A stretch of 64,000 nucleotides of DNA from Candidatus Cloacimonas acidaminovorans str. Evry (GCF_000146065.2 NC_020449.1:1650654-1714653), one strand, 5' to 3'. Shown: positions 33,082-43,245, counted from the first letter of the stretch. The notes: generated by a model from the sequence alone, not told the origin. A program made the numbers and translations.

Positions 33082-33582
33082 TCATCCCTGAACAGCGATG
33101 TAAAGAGCAGTTGCCAGCTTTACCAAATTATTATCGGTGTCTTTTAAACTTTCCGATAATTTCCGGGCTATGTTTTTCATCACTATATAACCAGCTTGGT
33201 AATTATATTCAGCAAAATTATCAAAATCCGCCTTAGAAAGTGTGTAAAGTTCACAATCGCTGAGAGCAATAATATTTGCCATTCTGGTTCCATTACCTAA
33301 AACTCCGTTCTCTCCAAAAGTAGGAAGGGAATCGGCACTAAGCTTTGCCAAAACCTTTTCCGTTAAGAGCTGATCTTCGTCAAAGCCCTTTACTAGGTCT
33401 TTAGTAACCTGCACATTTCCTTTCACCAGGATATAAATCTGATCGCCTTCGGTATTTTCTTTGATAATTACCGTGCCTTTATTAACCAGTAACTGCTTAA
33501 AACTGGGTTGCAAATAAGCTAAAGCTTCGGAATTGACATCATAAAATAAAGGAATTTTTGCCAGTGTTTCCAGTTCTATCAT
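33082..33582 (-). CDS. Cyclic-nucleotide-binding domain protein
   Basis: 166 aa, a single cNMP-binding domain: KIPLFYDVNSEALAYLQPSF at the start, KGTVIIKENTEGDQIYILVKG, and a phosphate-binding cassette-like TFGENGVLGNGTRMANI (FGE...R-A). There is no DNA-binding or catalytic domain. It is the last gene of the adk-trkH-trkA run, 11 nt after a K+ channel gene, so it may be a soluble regulator of that channel; that link is inference from position. Confidence 0.85.
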   Translation of the reverse strand: MIELETLAKIPLFYDVNSEALAYLQPSFKQLLVNKGTVIIKENTEGDQIYILVKGNVQVTKDLVKGFDEDQLLTEKVLAKLSADSLPTFGENGVLGNGTRMANIIALSDCELYTLSKADFDNFAEYNYQAGYIVMKNIARKLSESLKDTDNNLVKLATALYIAVQG

Positions 33583-33593
33583 AATAAGTCCTT

Positions 33594-34766
33594 CTAAATC
33601 ATCAGGATGGCATAATCATTTTTTTGCAGTTGAACATCCTTCTCGGGTTTCCAGCGAATGTTGCTTTTTTCTTCGGGAATTCTCTTTTGGGACTTGGTTA
33701 ACGCATATTGAATAAATTGATCAATTCCACTAATATCTTCCGTAAAAATTGAAGAAAGTTCCAGTTCCGGTTCTTTGGTTAATAATCCTAAAAGTAAATA
33801 ACCGCATTCCCGATAATAATAATCGGATAAGTCACCAAAACTTTTTCCGATAAAATCGGAAGGAATTTTCTGCGTCTGCAGATGATTTTGTTTATCCTGA
33901 GCCAGCTGACAAAACACAGCCAAATAATTATTATCAGCTATGCTATTCGCCAAAATGTAACCCCCAATATCATCCCAGATAATAATATTCCTAATTCCCA
34001 AACGCTGAAGCATAGAACGATTTTCTGGATTCACCAGCTGGACGGTTATCTTATCATTTTTGGTTAAATAATGAACTGCATTTGCCACAATAATACTGTG
34101 GTCATCAGCAACAGAACGGTCTAACTGTTCATCAGCCAAAATAATAACCTGAGCAGATGTTTCCACCGAAGCTCGTTTTAAGGTCTCTTCCTGAATTGCG
34201 TCACCCCTAACGAATTTCAGGGATAATGTAGGAAAGCGTGATTCCAATCGCTCAAAAAAATCCGGCGTGGCATTGATAACAATACAAATATCCATTTCGG
34301 AGACCTGTTTTTCCAAAAGTGCTTTCAGAAAAAACTCGGCAGTATTATTCCAGCCACAAATCACGATATGATTATGTGTTCTTATCGTTTTCAAACCCTT
34401 AGCTCCTTTCAGCCGGTCTTCCACAAAAAGAGAAGCAACCAGACCGGTAAAAAATGATAATGAAGAATAACCTACTATAATCAATATAATGCCTACCAAC
34501 CGACCTTGAAAAGTGACAGGATATTTATCGCCATAACCTACTGTGGCTATAGAAACAATTGCCCACCAGATTCCATCCCAGAATGATTTTATGGTATTTT
34601 CCTGAGTTCCCTTCTGCTCAAAAGCCCAAGCTAGCATAGCCGAAATTAAAAGCAGAATAGCTATAAAGGAACAAACCCATAAAAAACGGATAAATAATTT
34701 TTGATCCTCACCGCGAATAGCAAAGCGGTCTGAAATTTTCCGAAAGGGATGCAGGAACAGCTTCAT
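33594..34766 (-). CDS. Potassium channel with RCK (TrkA-N) domain
   Basis: 390 aa. Two membrane helices flank the pore: FLWVCSFIAILLLISAMLAW and RLVGIILIIVGYSSLSFFTG, with the selectivity filter SIATVGYGDKYP between them. The cytoplasmic part is an RCK Rossmann domain (HIVICGWNNTAEFFLKALL; FVRGDAIQEETLKRASVETS), then a divergent C-terminal TrkA-C-like part. It is MthK/Kch-like. In the operon it lies between a DUF445-like protein (3 nt upstream) and a cNMP-binding protein downstream. Confidence 0.92.
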   Translation of the reverse strand: MKLFLHPFRKISDRFAIRGEDQKLFIRFLWVCSFIAILLLISAMLAWAFEQKGTQENTIKSFWDGIWWAIVSIATVGYGDKYPVTFQGRLVGIILIIVGYSSLSFFTGLVASLFVEDRLKGAKGLKTIRTHNHIVICGWNNTAEFFLKALLEKQVSEMDICIVINATPDFFERLESRFPTLSLKFVRGDAIQEETLKRASVETSAQVIILADEQLDRSVADDHSIIVANAVHYLTKNDKITVQLVNPENRSMLQRLGIRNIIIWDDIGGYILANSIADNNYLAVFCQLAQDKQNHLQTQKIPSDFIGKSFGDLSDYYYRECGYLLLGLLTKEPELELSSIFTEDISGIDQFIQYALTKSQKRIPEEKSNIRWKPEKDVQLQKNDYAILMI

Positions 34767-34769
34767 TTT

Positions 34770-35348
34770 TTATACGATAATCAGGAACCAAACCATATTC
34801 AGAATGCCGATTAACAGATTGAGCCCAGCACAAATAAGTAACATCGGTTTATAAACATAACGCTTGAAATAGCCATAGAAAAAATCCACACTGAACTGAA
34901 TGTCAAATTCATCAATCCGATGTTCAATTTGCAGCTGTTCCACCAATCTGGGAACTGTCTTTCTTAAAATGCTTTCTGCTATTGCGGTAAAGGCATCCAC
35001 AATTTTGTTTCTAACCAACAGCTTTAACTTTGCAGGTATAAAACGCCATTCATCTATAAAGCTTGTTTTTTCCCACAAATACTGACGCACCTTTTTTATC
35101 CAACCGTAAAGATAGCCGTCTTTTAGGTAAGGATGAGCTGCCTGATCAAGATAATCGTGTAATATTGAACGCACTTTGTCAAACAGCCAATCTCTTTTGG
35201 CAACAAAGAAACCTGGAGTTAACGGAATCTTTTTACCAAATAGAAACCTGGCTTTGCGATTGAACAACAGCCAATTTAAAAGAAGCACCAGAAGTGTTCC
35301 AAGGGCTATGTTCCATAAGATAAAAGTGAGTGACTTTAAGAAAATCAT
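34770..35348 (-). CDS. Membrane protein, DUF445-like
   Basis: 192 aa with a membrane helix at each end (SLTFILWNIALGTLLVLLL and MLLICAGLNLLIGILNMVWF). The interior is amphipathic and helical (RLVEQLQIEHRIDEFDIQF). Length, layout and the C-terminal Gly-containing helix recall short DUF445/YheB-type proteins. The assignment is tentative. It abuts the TPM-domain gene with no gap. Confidence 0.55.
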   Translation of the reverse strand: MIFLKSLTFILWNIALGTLLVLLLNWLLFNRKARFLFGKKIPLTPGFFVAKRDWLFDKVRSILHDYLDQAAHPYLKDGYLYGWIKKVRQYLWEKTSFIDEWRFIPAKLKLLVRNKIVDAFTAIAESILRKTVPRLVEQLQIEHRIDEFDIQFSVDFFYGYFKRYVYKPMLLICAGLNLLIGILNMVWFLIIV

Positions 35349-36110
35349 TTAAAAACCTCCTCCACCTCCCCCACCACCTGAACGTCCACCTCCAAAACCT
35401 CCAAAACCGCCAAAACCACCAAAACCGCCACTTCCGCTACTCCAGGAACCGCTATTTCCTCCACCTCCGCGTCCTCCAAAAATACTCATCCAAAAAAGCC
35501 ATTCCAAAATTCTGCCACGAGTAGCTATAATTAAAATAATAAAAAGAATGAGAAAAGCAAGCAAACCCGCACCGCCTGAACTTTCTTTCTTCTTTTGTGA
35601 ATATTCCGAAACGCCGGTTAAAGTAATTCCTTTTTCTTTGGCAATAGTGGAAAGCAACATTAGCGAGCCCTGAATAAAGGCATCATCCCATTTTTCGTTA
35701 CCCTTGGTGAGGTAGCTTTTCATTGTTTGATAGACCTCACTGATATAGGCATCGGTTAAATATCCTTCCGAACCGTAGCCAACTTCAAAACGCAATTTTC
35801 TTTCTTTAAGAGCTAAAAGAATTAAAATACCTTCATCCCGTTTACTTCCTATTCCCCATTGTTCATAAAGTTTAACCCCAAAATCCACAATATCTTCTCC
35901 TCCGATATCAGGAAGAGTAACAATTACGAAATCCACATCTGTCTTTTCTCGCAGTTCAATTGCCCAGTCATTAATTTTATTGCGGGTTTCAGCACTTAAA
36001 ATATTGGCAAAATCATTTACGAAACCCACCGGTTTAGGAACAACCACACTAAACAGTAATGCTGTGAGAAAAACAAACGCTAAAACAGCACAGAACCGTT
36101 TATATTTCAT
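35349..36110 (-). CDS. TPM-domain membrane protein with Gly-rich C terminus (YgcG-like)
   Basis: 253 aa. Signal peptide ([18 protein letters not shown]), TPM domain about 25-170 ([52 protein letters not shown]), a transmembrane helix ([17 protein letters not shown]) and a C-terminal glycine/phenylalanine/serine tail of about 40 residues. TPM proteins in photosynthetic organisms act in photosystem repair, but bacterial YgcG-type members have no settled role. It overlaps the ribBA stop by 11 nt. Confidence 0.88.
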   Translation of the reverse strand: MKYKRFCAVLAFVFLTALLFSVVVPKPVGFVNDFANILSAETRNKINDWAIELREKTDVDFVIVTLPDIGGEDIVDFGVKLYEQWGIGSKRDEGILILLALKERKLRFEVGYGSEGYLTDAYISEVYQTMKSYLTKGNEKWDDAFIQGSLMLLSTIAKEKGITLTGVSEYSQKKKESSGGAGLLAFLILFIILIIATRGRILEWLFWMSIFGGRGGGGNSGSWSSGSGGFGGFGGFGGFGGGRSGGGGGGGGF

Positions 36111-37332
36111 TCAGAATATGCCCCATTTTGTTCTTTTTAGTTTTTAAATACTCGCGGTTGTTTTCCTGGGGTTTAATTTCAATTGGCACCCGTTCTACAA
36201 TTTCCAGTCCGTAACCGCTTAAACCTACTATTTTTTTAGGATTATTAGTCATCAGCCGCATTTTTCTTATTCCTAAATCCTTCAGAATTTGTGCACCGAT
36301 TCCATAGTCCCTTAAATCGGGAGGAAAACCAAGTTTGATATTTGCCTGAACTGTATCTACGCCTTCATCCTGAAGATGGTATGCCTTAATTTTATTCAGT
36401 AAACCAATTCCTCTTCCTTCCTGACGCATATACAAAATCACACCCTTTCCTTCTTCCGAAATCATTTGAAAAGCACGAGCCAATTGTTCTCCACAATCAC
36501 AGCGCAAACTGAATAAAGCATCGCCGGTTAAACATTCGGAATGGACTCTTACCAAAATAGGTTCATCGCGCTTTATTTCACCCATCACTAAGGCAATATG
36601 GTATTCATCCGAAATATCACTGATATAGGTTATAATATCAAATTGACCATACTTTGTGGGTAATTGTGCCTTGGAAACAGGATGGACAAGGCGTTCTTTT
36701 TTTCTCCGCCAGTGAATTAACGCTTCAATAGTAATAATTTTCAGGTTATGCTTTTGGGCAAAAGGCAGCAAATCATCCAAACGAGCCATTTCGCCATCTT
36801 CGCGAATAATTTCACAAATAGCGCCAACAGGGCTCAAACCGGCAAGTTTAGCCAAATCAACAGCTGCTTCAGTATGACCTGCTCTTCTTAAAACACCACC
36901 TCTTTCTGCAATTAAAGGAAAGATATGACCCGGACGCATAAACATAGAGGCATTGGCTTGCGGGTCTGCCAATGCCTTAATTGTTTTAGCTCTTTCAATT
37001 GCAGAAATTCCTGTTGTTGTGCCTTCAATAACATCCACGGAAACAGCAAACTTCGTGCCTTGACGATCACTGCTTTTATTAGTCATCAAAGGAATATCCA
37101 AACGGTTGGCTATTTCTATATCCAAAGGAGCGCAGAGCAGACCTTTACCTTGGCTGATCATAAAATTTACCTTTTCCGGAGTAATCTTATCAGCAGCCAT
37201 TAAAAGGTCACCTTCATTTTCCCTATTTTCGTCATCCACAACGATTAGCATATCACCTTTGCGGATAATTTCTATTGCTTCTTCAATAGAGGCGAAAATA
37301 GTTTTATCCCCTTCTTGTTCCATATTAGTCAT
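36100..37332 (-). CDS. ribBA: Bifunctional 3,4-dihydroxy-2-butanone-4-phosphate synthase / GTP cyclohydrolase II
   Basis: 410 aa. N-terminal Rib[36 protein letters not shown] (metal-binding acidic loop) and [18 protein letters not shown]-terminal Rib[21 protein letters not shown] (zinc Cys set C-x10-C-x-C), [20 protein letters not shown] and [20 protein letters not shown]. It makes both precursors of the lumazine that RibH condenses. The start overlaps the rluD stop by 8 nt behind GAGGAAATAAATA. There is no FMN riboswitch, as it is inside an operon. Confidence 0.96.
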   Translation of the reverse strand: MTNMEQEGDKTIFASIEEAIEIIRKGDMLIVVDDENRENEGDLLMAADKITPEKVNFMISQGKGLLCAPLDIEIANRLDIPLMTNKSSDRQGTKFAVSVDVIEGTTTGISAIERAKTIKALADPQANASMFMRPGHIFPLIAERGGVLRRAGHTEAAVDLAKLAGLSPVGAICEIIREDGEMARLDDLLPFAQKHNLKIITIEALIHWRRKKERLVHPVSKAQLPTKYGQFDIITYISDISDEYHIALVMGEIKRDEPILVRVHSECLTGDALFSLRCDCGEQLARAFQMISEEGKGVILYMRQEGRGIGLLNKIKAYHLQDEGVDTVQANIKLGFPPDLRDYGIGAQILKDLGIRKMRLMTNNPKKIVGLSGYGLEIVERVPIEIKPQENNREYLKTKKNKMGHILNEI

Positions 37333-38359
37333 TATTTATTTCCTCATTCAAAATCAGGTTGGCATCACTGGTATCTGTGTCAATACTAAAATTATTATCC
37401 AGCCAGTTCAAAGTATATTGTATATCATCAGGTATGGGAGCTGAAACAGATATAGGATAACCAGTTATGGGATGAAAAAATTCCAGTTTCCAGGAATGTA
37501 ATGCTTGTCTGCGTAAATGGTTCACCAGCAATTCGGTAACCTTTTTTTTCATATTTTGCGGCACCAGGGATTGCACATAGCGTCTGCTATTATATAATAA
37601 GTCCCCTAAAATAGGATAACGGATATGGGCAAAATGCACTCTAATCTGATGCATTCTTCCTGTTGCCGGATTTATTTCTACCAGGGCAAAATAGTGCCAG
37701 GTTTTTATTGTTTTATAATGAGTAAGTGCATAGCGTCCTTCATTGGTAACGCAGATAGTTCTGGGATTTTTATTACTGCGTGCAAGATAGGTCTCTATTT
37801 CTCCTTTTTCGGGCTCGGGAATCCCTGTAGTAATAGCAAAATAGGTCTTTTTAATCTCTCTTCTGGCAAACATATCGGAAAGCTTTGCATGGGTAAGATC
37901 ATTTTTAGCTATTATAATCAGTCCCGAAGTGCCTCTATCCAAGCGATGAACAATTCCTGGACGGTTAAATTCTTTTCCGCTGGAAAGGTTTTCTCCAAAG
38001 CGATAAAGAATGGCATTCACCAAAGTTCCTTCGGGATTTCCAAAACCTGGATGCACAATCATTCCTGCTTTTTTATTGATAATAGCGAGGTATTCATCTT
38101 CATAAACCACATCCAAAGGTATATCCTGAGGCAAAACATTCATCGGTTCTGGCTCGGGAAGATTGATAATAACTTCATCGCCTTCCTTAAGAAGATAGCT
38201 TTTTTTTACGGGAGTAAGATTAACCAAAATGCGGTCTTCTTCTATGAGGTGTTCAATAAAAGTGCGGGAATAAAGTTCCTGTATCTTCAATTCCGCCAGA
38301 AACTTATCCAAGCGTTGCATTTCCTGTAAAGTATAGATTACTTTCAGTTTATCTTTCAT
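37325..38359 (-). CDS. RluD-type 23S rRNA pseudouridine synthase
   Basis: About 344 aa. An S4-like N-terminal domain ([20 protein letters not shown], then [12 protein letters not shown]) precedes the pseudouridine synthase domain with the catalytic Asp in [20 protein letters not shown], and [39 protein letters not shown]. It resembles RluD/YlyB. The start is uncertain among three close ATGs; 38359 gives [11 protein letters not shown] and overlaps the PAS-sensor stop by 11 nt. Confidence 0.93.
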   Translation of the reverse strand: MKDKLKVIYTLQEMQRLDKFLAELKIQELYSRTFIEHLIEEDRILVNLTPVKKSYLLKEGDEVIINLPEPEPMNVLPQDIPLDVVYEDEYLAIINKKAGMIVHPGFGNPEGTLVNAILYRFGENLSSGKEFNRPGIVHRLDRGTSGLIIIAKNDLTHAKLSDMFARREIKKTYFAITTGIPEPEKGEIETYLARSNKNPRTICVTNEGRYALTHYKTIKTWHYFALVEINPATGRMHQIRVHFAHIRYPILGDLLYNSRRYVQSLVPQNMKKKVTELLVNHLRRQALHSWKLEFFHPITGYPISVSAPIPDDIQYTLNWLDNNFSIDTDTSDANLILNEEINND

Positions 38360-39086
38360 TATCATAAAATTCCAGCACATAAACAGCGCCGGTAGAAAGA
38401 CCTTTTCTGTTTCTCACTATGGAACCATTAATTTTAACCTTGCCCAAATACACTACATCTTCAACAATTACATCGTAAATATTATTGCCATAGCGCAGGG
38501 AATCTAAAATAACGGAAAAAATGCGGTTATGGTAATCGTTTTTCCAAATCAATTCATTCAAATTTACCGTTTCTGAAATCATCGGAAAGCGTTTTCTGAG
38601 GGGTTCATTACAGTAGACAACATCACCATTGGCTCCGGTAATTAAAATACTTTGCGGCAGAAGGTTAATCAAAAGCTGGAGGCGTTGATGATGTTCAAAT
38701 ATTTTATCTGCCTTTGCCTGATCAAAACGGGTGATAATTCCCAGCATTTTATCCAGAGCATAAATCAATTCCTGAAAATCCTTATCCTGGTCATAAATAG
38801 AGCTATCAATATCAATCTGATAGTTGCCATTGGAAATTTCTTCTATCAGCTGTTCCACTTCACGAATTGCTTTATGCAGACGGAAAGGTATGTAGTTGTA
38901 AAGAATTACGATATACACAAAAATGATAAAGACAAAGATAATCACAATTGAATGAATATCGTTGGCAAGAGTTGTTAAGTTCTGTGCCCGAGCTACGGAA
39001 AAAAGTAGGGCAAGAGTTTGTAACACTATGATGCCAAAGAGAATGGCAATCAGAATATGGTATCGTGCTTTAAAAGAGCGTTTCAT
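38349..39086 (-). CDS. PAS-domain membrane sensor without output domain
   Basis: 245 aa. Two membrane helices (HILIAILFGIIVLQTLALLF; IVIIFVFIIFVYIVILYNYI) bound a very short outer loop; a HAMP-like stretch (RLHKAIREVEQLIEEISNGN) and a PAS domain (ILITGANGDVVYCNEPLRKR) follow, then VVYLGKVKINGSIVRNRKGL, ending EFYDNER. No kinase, cyclase or methyl-accepting region is present, so it is a truncated-type sensor. It lies 6 nt after trkA and directly before rluD, suggesting that it senses something linked to K+ uptake or to redox. Confidence 0.75.
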   Translation of the reverse strand: MKRSFKARYHILIAILFGIIVLQTLALLFSVARAQNLTTLANDIHSIVIIFVFIIFVYIVILYNYIPFRLHKAIREVEQLIEEISNGNYQIDIDSSIYDQDKDFQELIYALDKMLGIITRFDQAKADKIFEHHQRLQLLINLLPQSILITGANGDVVYCNEPLRKRFPMISETVNLNELIWKNDYHNRIFSVILDSLRYGNNIYDVIVEDVVYLGKVKINGSIVRNRKGLSTGAVYVLEFYDNER

Positions 39087-39092
39087 TGTTTC

Positions 39093-39797
39093 TTAATCCT
39101 TATTAACGGCTGTTTCATAGATCAGTTTATCTATATTGCCTTTTGGTCCCAGTAAAATTAAAACATCGCCTTCGTTTATAATATCATTGGCTCCAGGCAT
39201 ATCATTCAGCCGTTTTTCTATTACATTTTGACCGTCTTCCGTAACAGAGAGATAGTTGTATTTGATAGCTATAACATTTACCCCGCGTTTTGCAGGAAGG
39301 GCAAGTTCCTGTAACGGCTTACCTACAAATTCTTTAGGAGCAACCATTTCCACTACAATATGACCGCTGGAGAGATTGATATAGTCCAAAACATTACGAG
39401 AAATCAAGGTTTTAGCCAGCTGGTTGCCAACTATTTCTTCCGGCAATAAAGTATGTTGAACTCCCAGCATTTTCAGAATTCTGCCATGAAGTTCCGATTC
39501 AATTTTGGCATAGATAATTCCTACGCCTATTTTTTTCAGGATTGCAGCAGTGAGAATGCATTCTTCAATATTGCTTCCAATTCCAATAATAACGGCATCC
39601 GCTTCATTCAGATTTTGCGATCTTAAAGCTGCTTCATCGGTACTATCCATACAGACGGCAGAAGTAACTATAGAACTGATTTCATTTACCAAATCCTGAT
39701 CTTTATCAATGGCAATTACTTCCATACCGTTTTCTGCCAAGATTTTGGCAACAGTCATTCCGAAACGGCCTAATCCAATTACTGCATATCTTGCCAT
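39093..39797 (-). CDS. trkA: TrkA/KtrA potassium-uptake regulatory subunit
   Basis: 234 aa, one RCK-N Rossmann domain (AVIGLGRFGMTVAKILAENG; IAIDKDQDLVNEISSIVTSA; ADAVIIGIGSNIEE) and one RCK-C domain (FVGKPLQELALPAKRGVNVI; INEGDVLILLGP). The short single-unit length is KtrA-like. It binds nucleotide (NAD/ATP) and gates the TrkH channel encoded 29 nt upstream. Confidence 0.92.
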   Translation of the reverse strand: MARYAVIGLGRFGMTVAKILAENGMEVIAIDKDQDLVNEISSIVTSAVCMDSTDEAALRSQNLNEADAVIIGIGSNIEECILTAAILKKIGVGIIYAKIESELHGRILKMLGVQHTLLPEEIVGNQLAKTLISRNVLDYINLSSGHIVVEMVAPKEFVGKPLQELALPAKRGVNVIAIKYNYLSVTEDGQNVIEKRLNDMPGANDIINEGDVLILLGPKGNIDKLIYETAVNKD

Positions 39798-39826
39798 ATT
39801 TTTCTCCTTATTTCAAGTAGGTTAAT

Positions 39827-41521
39827 CTAACCGATGGAAATTCTTTCTTCCGCATAAGATATATGGGGTTGTCTTTTGCGAATAGAAATGGCATATACCA
39901 GAGTTAGAGGTCCGATTCTTCCAATATACATTAGTAAAGTTATCAGCAGTTTACCCGCATAAGATAACTGTGATGTTATGCCCATACTTAAGCCAACTGT
40001 TCCAAAAGCGGAAAATGCCTCAAAAAGTATTTTCTCAAAAGGAAATGGCTCAATGAGCATCAGAATAAAAATAATCGTTAAAATAATCACCAAAGCTAAT
40101 GTTGCCAAAGTTGTCGCTTCTCTGGCATTAGCAAGAGGTATTTTGCGCTTGAAAACTACCAGATCACTTTTTCCGGTGAGCATAGAAAGCACAGAAAGCA
40201 TTAAAGTGGAAAAAGTTGTGGTCTTTATTCCTCCTCCTGTAGAACCTGGAGAAGCGCCAATAAACATCAATAAAACAGTTAACAATACAGACGCGGAACT
40301 GTATAAACCAATATTAATCGTGTTAAAGCCAGCTGTCCTTGCAGTTACGGATTGAAACCAGGAGCTTAAAACCCTCCCGGCAACCGAAAAACCTTTCATT
40401 GAACTGTTATATTCACTTATATAAAGCCCCAAAAACCCTGTAACTATCAATATAGCTGTAGTGGAAAGAACAATTTTGGAATGCAAAGCTAACTTACGAA
40501 CCCTCCTGGAAGAAAAGAAATAATGATAAATATCTATCAGGACGGCAAAACCCAATCCGCCTAAAATAATCAGAAAAGTAATACTAAAATTTACCAGAGG
40601 GGACTCTACAAAACCAGCAAGATTATTACTCCATAAAGAAAAACCAGCATTACAAAAAGCCGATATAGAATGAAACAAAGAATAATATATCGCTTGACCC
40701 GCAGGCATTAGTTTAGCAAAAGCGGTAAAAAGAAATAAGGCACCTGTTATTTCTATTATCAAAGTAACCAACACGGTACTTCTAAGTAATTTAAGAACAT
40801 CAATTACAGGGGTCTCACCTACAACCTTATGCATCAAGTTTGCCACATTTAAAGAAATTCTTTGCCCCAGCATTAAAGCAAAGGCAGTAGATATAGTCAT
40901 AATTCCTAAACCGCCAACTTGAATTAAGAGTAAGATTACGATTTGACCAAACAAAGAATAATAAGTTCCAGTATCTAAAACTGTCAAGCCCGTAACACAA
41001 GTGGCAGATGTGGCTGTAAACAAAGCATCTACAAAGTTTGTAATATAACCCTCAGTAGATGAAGCAGGTAACATCAGCAAAATTGTTCCAATTAAAATAA
41101 CACTTGCAAAACTGACCATCAAAGAAACAGGAGGATTCCTCATCAGCAATTTGTATATTTTACCCTCAAAAGCTCTGAATAAAATGAACTGAACGATAAA
41201 CCAGGTCTGCCGGATTAAAAGGAAAAAGATTACAAACTTTGCCTGATAGGTGAGCAGTAATGAACCCAAAATCAACATCACCAAATCAAAATAGACAACC
41301 GTTTTGTTTTCTTTTACCTCCCGGGAAAGCACCCTGGAAAGAATCGTAAGCACTAATAGAACTAAATTTGCCAGAGCAGTTATAAACTCAATAGTCGGAT
41401 AGGAACTGGTGTAATATTCAAATATGGGCTCCAGAAAAAGAACGAAAAAACTCCAGAAAGCCAGTATATAGGCAATTAGTTCAATGTGTTTAAAAGTTCC
41501 TGATTTCTTCTCTGCGGGCAT
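39827..41521 (-). CDS. trkH: TrkH/KtrB family potassium-uptake channel subunit
   Basis: 564 aa polytopic membrane protein. The four pore loops of the TrkH/KtrB family are visible: FTATSATCVTGLTVLDTG, SISAFCNAGFSLWSNN, SVTARTAGFNTINIG and FSAFGTVGLSMGITSQ, along with GASPGSTGGGIKTTTF. An N-terminal extension of about 100 residues adds further helices. It acts with TrkA (downstream) in K+ uptake. It sits 14 nt after adk. Confidence 0.94.
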   Translation of the reverse strand: MPAEKKSGTFKHIELIAYILAFWSFFVLFLEPIFEYYTSSYPTIEFITALANLVLLVLTILSRVLSREVKENKTVVYFDLVMLILGSLLLTYQAKFVIFFLLIRQTWFIVQFILFRAFEGKIYKLLMRNPPVSLMVSFASVILIGTILLMLPASSTEGYITNFVDALFTATSATCVTGLTVLDTGTYYSLFGQIVILLLIQVGGLGIMTISTAFALMLGQRISLNVANLMHKVVGETPVIDVLKLLRSTVLVTLIIEITGALFLFTAFAKLMPAGQAIYYSLFHSISAFCNAGFSLWSNNLAGFVESPLVNFSITFLIILGGLGFAVLIDIYHYFFSSRRVRKLALHSKIVLSTTAILIVTGFLGLYISEYNSSMKGFSVAGRVLSSWFQSVTARTAGFNTINIGLYSSASVLLTVLLMFIGASPGSTGGGIKTTTFSTLMLSVLSMLTGKSDLVVFKRKIPLANAREATTLATLALVIILTIIFILMLIEPFPFEKILFEAFSAFGTVGLSMGITSQLSYAGKLLITLLMYIGRIGPLTLVYAISIRKRQPHISYAEERISIG

Positions 41522-41535
41522 TTTGGTTTATTTTG

Positions 41536-42168
41536 TTACCTTGTTTTCAGGTCGTTTATTATTTCCTGTTGAATCTCTTCAATTGATTTGCGGGCAGATA
41601 TTTCTTTCAGCAAACCCTTTTCTGCAAAATATTCCTTCAACGCGAAGGTCTGTTCATAAAATGCCTTAACTCGTTCCCGAATCGCTTCTCCGGAATCATC
41701 AGTGCGCTGAACTAAGGGGGAACCGCATTTATCACAAATCCCTTCCTGCTTTGGTTTTTTGCTTAAAATATTATAGGTCTCGCCACAAGAACTGCAAAGA
41801 CGGCGGGCTTCAATGCGGGCAATTGCTTCTTCTTCGTTTAGTTCCAAATAGTAAACTCTTCTCACATTATAATTTTTTAACAGATATTCCGCCTGTGCCA
41901 AAGTGCGGGGAAAACCGTCAAAAACTACACCAGCACAATCAGCTGTTAAAGAAGCATTTACAATTTCAAATACCAGTTCGTCCTGAACCAGTTCACCTTT
42001 GGCAATAATTGCCTGCACTTTTTTCCCGAGTTCCGTTTGTTTATGAACTTCTTCCCGGAATAAATCGCCAATATTAATATGTTGAAATCCGGTTCTTTCT
42101 GCCAAAAGTTCCGCTTGAGTTCCTTTTCCACTTCCCTGGATTCCCAAAAAGACGATTACATCTAACAT
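41536..42168 (-). CDS. adk: Adenylate kinase (zinc-lid type)
   Basis: 210 aa. P-loop GIQGSGKGTQAELLAERTGF, GFPRTLAQAEYLLKN, and a lid with four cysteines CSSCGETYN and CDKCGSPLV for structural zinc, then DDSGEAIRERVKAFYEQT. It interconverts ATP, ADP and AMP. The gene is the first of the ten-gene run that continues through K+ transport genes. GAGGTAAAAA precedes the ATG. Confidence 0.96.
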   Translation of the reverse strand: MLDVIVFLGIQGSGKGTQAELLAERTGFQHINIGDLFREEVHKQTELGKKVQAIIAKGELVQDELVFEIVNASLTADCAGVVFDGFPRTLAQAEYLLKNYNVRRVYYLELNEEEAIARIEARRLCSSCGETYNILSKKPKQEGICDKCGSPLVQRTDDSGEAIRERVKAFYEQTFALKEYFAEKGLLKEISARKSIEEIQQEIINDLKTR

Positions 42169-43245
42169 TTTTTACCTCATTTTATACAAAAAAAAGCAAT
42201 TACATTCTTCTGTCAAGCGAAATGAAAAATGACAAGAGGTTAAGGGGTCAAGAGGACAAGAAGATAAGAGGACAAGAGGGTTTTTACTAAATATTTTCAC
42301 TTGTCTTCCAGGAAAATACTCCCCCAGAACTAATTCACTTACAACCGAACTTATATCGGTTTACAAATTGAAATATTTGGATTTATAATAGAATAAACCC
42401 CCGTAATTTGTACTAACCTATAATGCATACTTACATAAACAATTAGCCAAAAATATCATCTCTTCCCTAATAGCATTGCTTACCCATTGCTTACCCATTA
42501 CGGATGGCATTAGCAATGGGTGAGCAATGCTAAAGCAATGCGCTTAGGAAAAAATGAGTTGTTCTTTTAAATAAATATAAGTAATCAGATAATTTCCTCT
42601 TGGAAAAGCTATAGATAAAAATACCTTTAAGGATTGCAAGTATCTAATGTCACTTTTTGAATGATAAATCATTTGTAATTTCTGCGCAAGCAGGAAGCCA
42701 CACAAGATAAATAATATCTATGCTTTTCCCCTCCGATATTTTATAAAAACCGATTTCAACCCGGTGCAATGTGTAAAGGAAATAACTTATCTCTTTTATT
42801 AAGAAAGAGTTCCGTAGGAACGACAGATACTAACAACGGGTTTCAACCCGGTGATAAGCAATCAGAAAAGTCATTATCTCTTTTTCCTGCAAGAAGTTCC
42901 GTAGGAACGACAGATTTTAACAACGGGTTTTAACCCGGTGATCAGGATAGCTTTAGATAGCTTATTTCTTTTTTTGAGAACGAGTTCCGCAGGAAAAATA
43001 TAGTAGTACTCCTTTCATAGTAGATATTGCAACTGATTTAGCAGTTTCCAATTCCGCATAAATAACTGACATTCATTTTTCAGAGTTTTACGAATTCTTT
43101 GGCAAAGAACAAATTTGCCCACCCATTTGTCCTCAACTGCCTTGTTTGGAATAAAACTACTTTGTCTTACAGAATTTTTAAGACATCACTTTTCCACTTG
43201 AAACTGATATTAGATACTGTGAAAATATCTTGTTACATAAAATGC
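42169..43245. repeat. Gene-free interval of about 1.08 kb, mostly repeats
   Basis: Holds degenerate AGGTC/AGGAC octamers (42230-42282), a GCAATGGGTAA palindrome (42467-42549, inverted copy of 16664-16748), and a block from about 42640 to 42990. That block has AAGATAAATAATATCTATGC, GGGTTTCAACCCGGTG and AGTTCCGTAGGAACGACAGA, with the last at 42808, 42895 and 42983 (period 87-88 bp). The same block recurs at 45355-45765. No gene is seen. Confidence 0.75.
42185..42216 (-). promoter_or_regulatory. TTGACA box and AT-rich element upstream of adk
   Basis: Minus-strand CTTGACA (TGTCAA at 42211-42216) with TATAAA about 24 nt downstream, 48 nt before the ATG. The long spacing is like that before other genes of the window. 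Confidence 0.4.
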
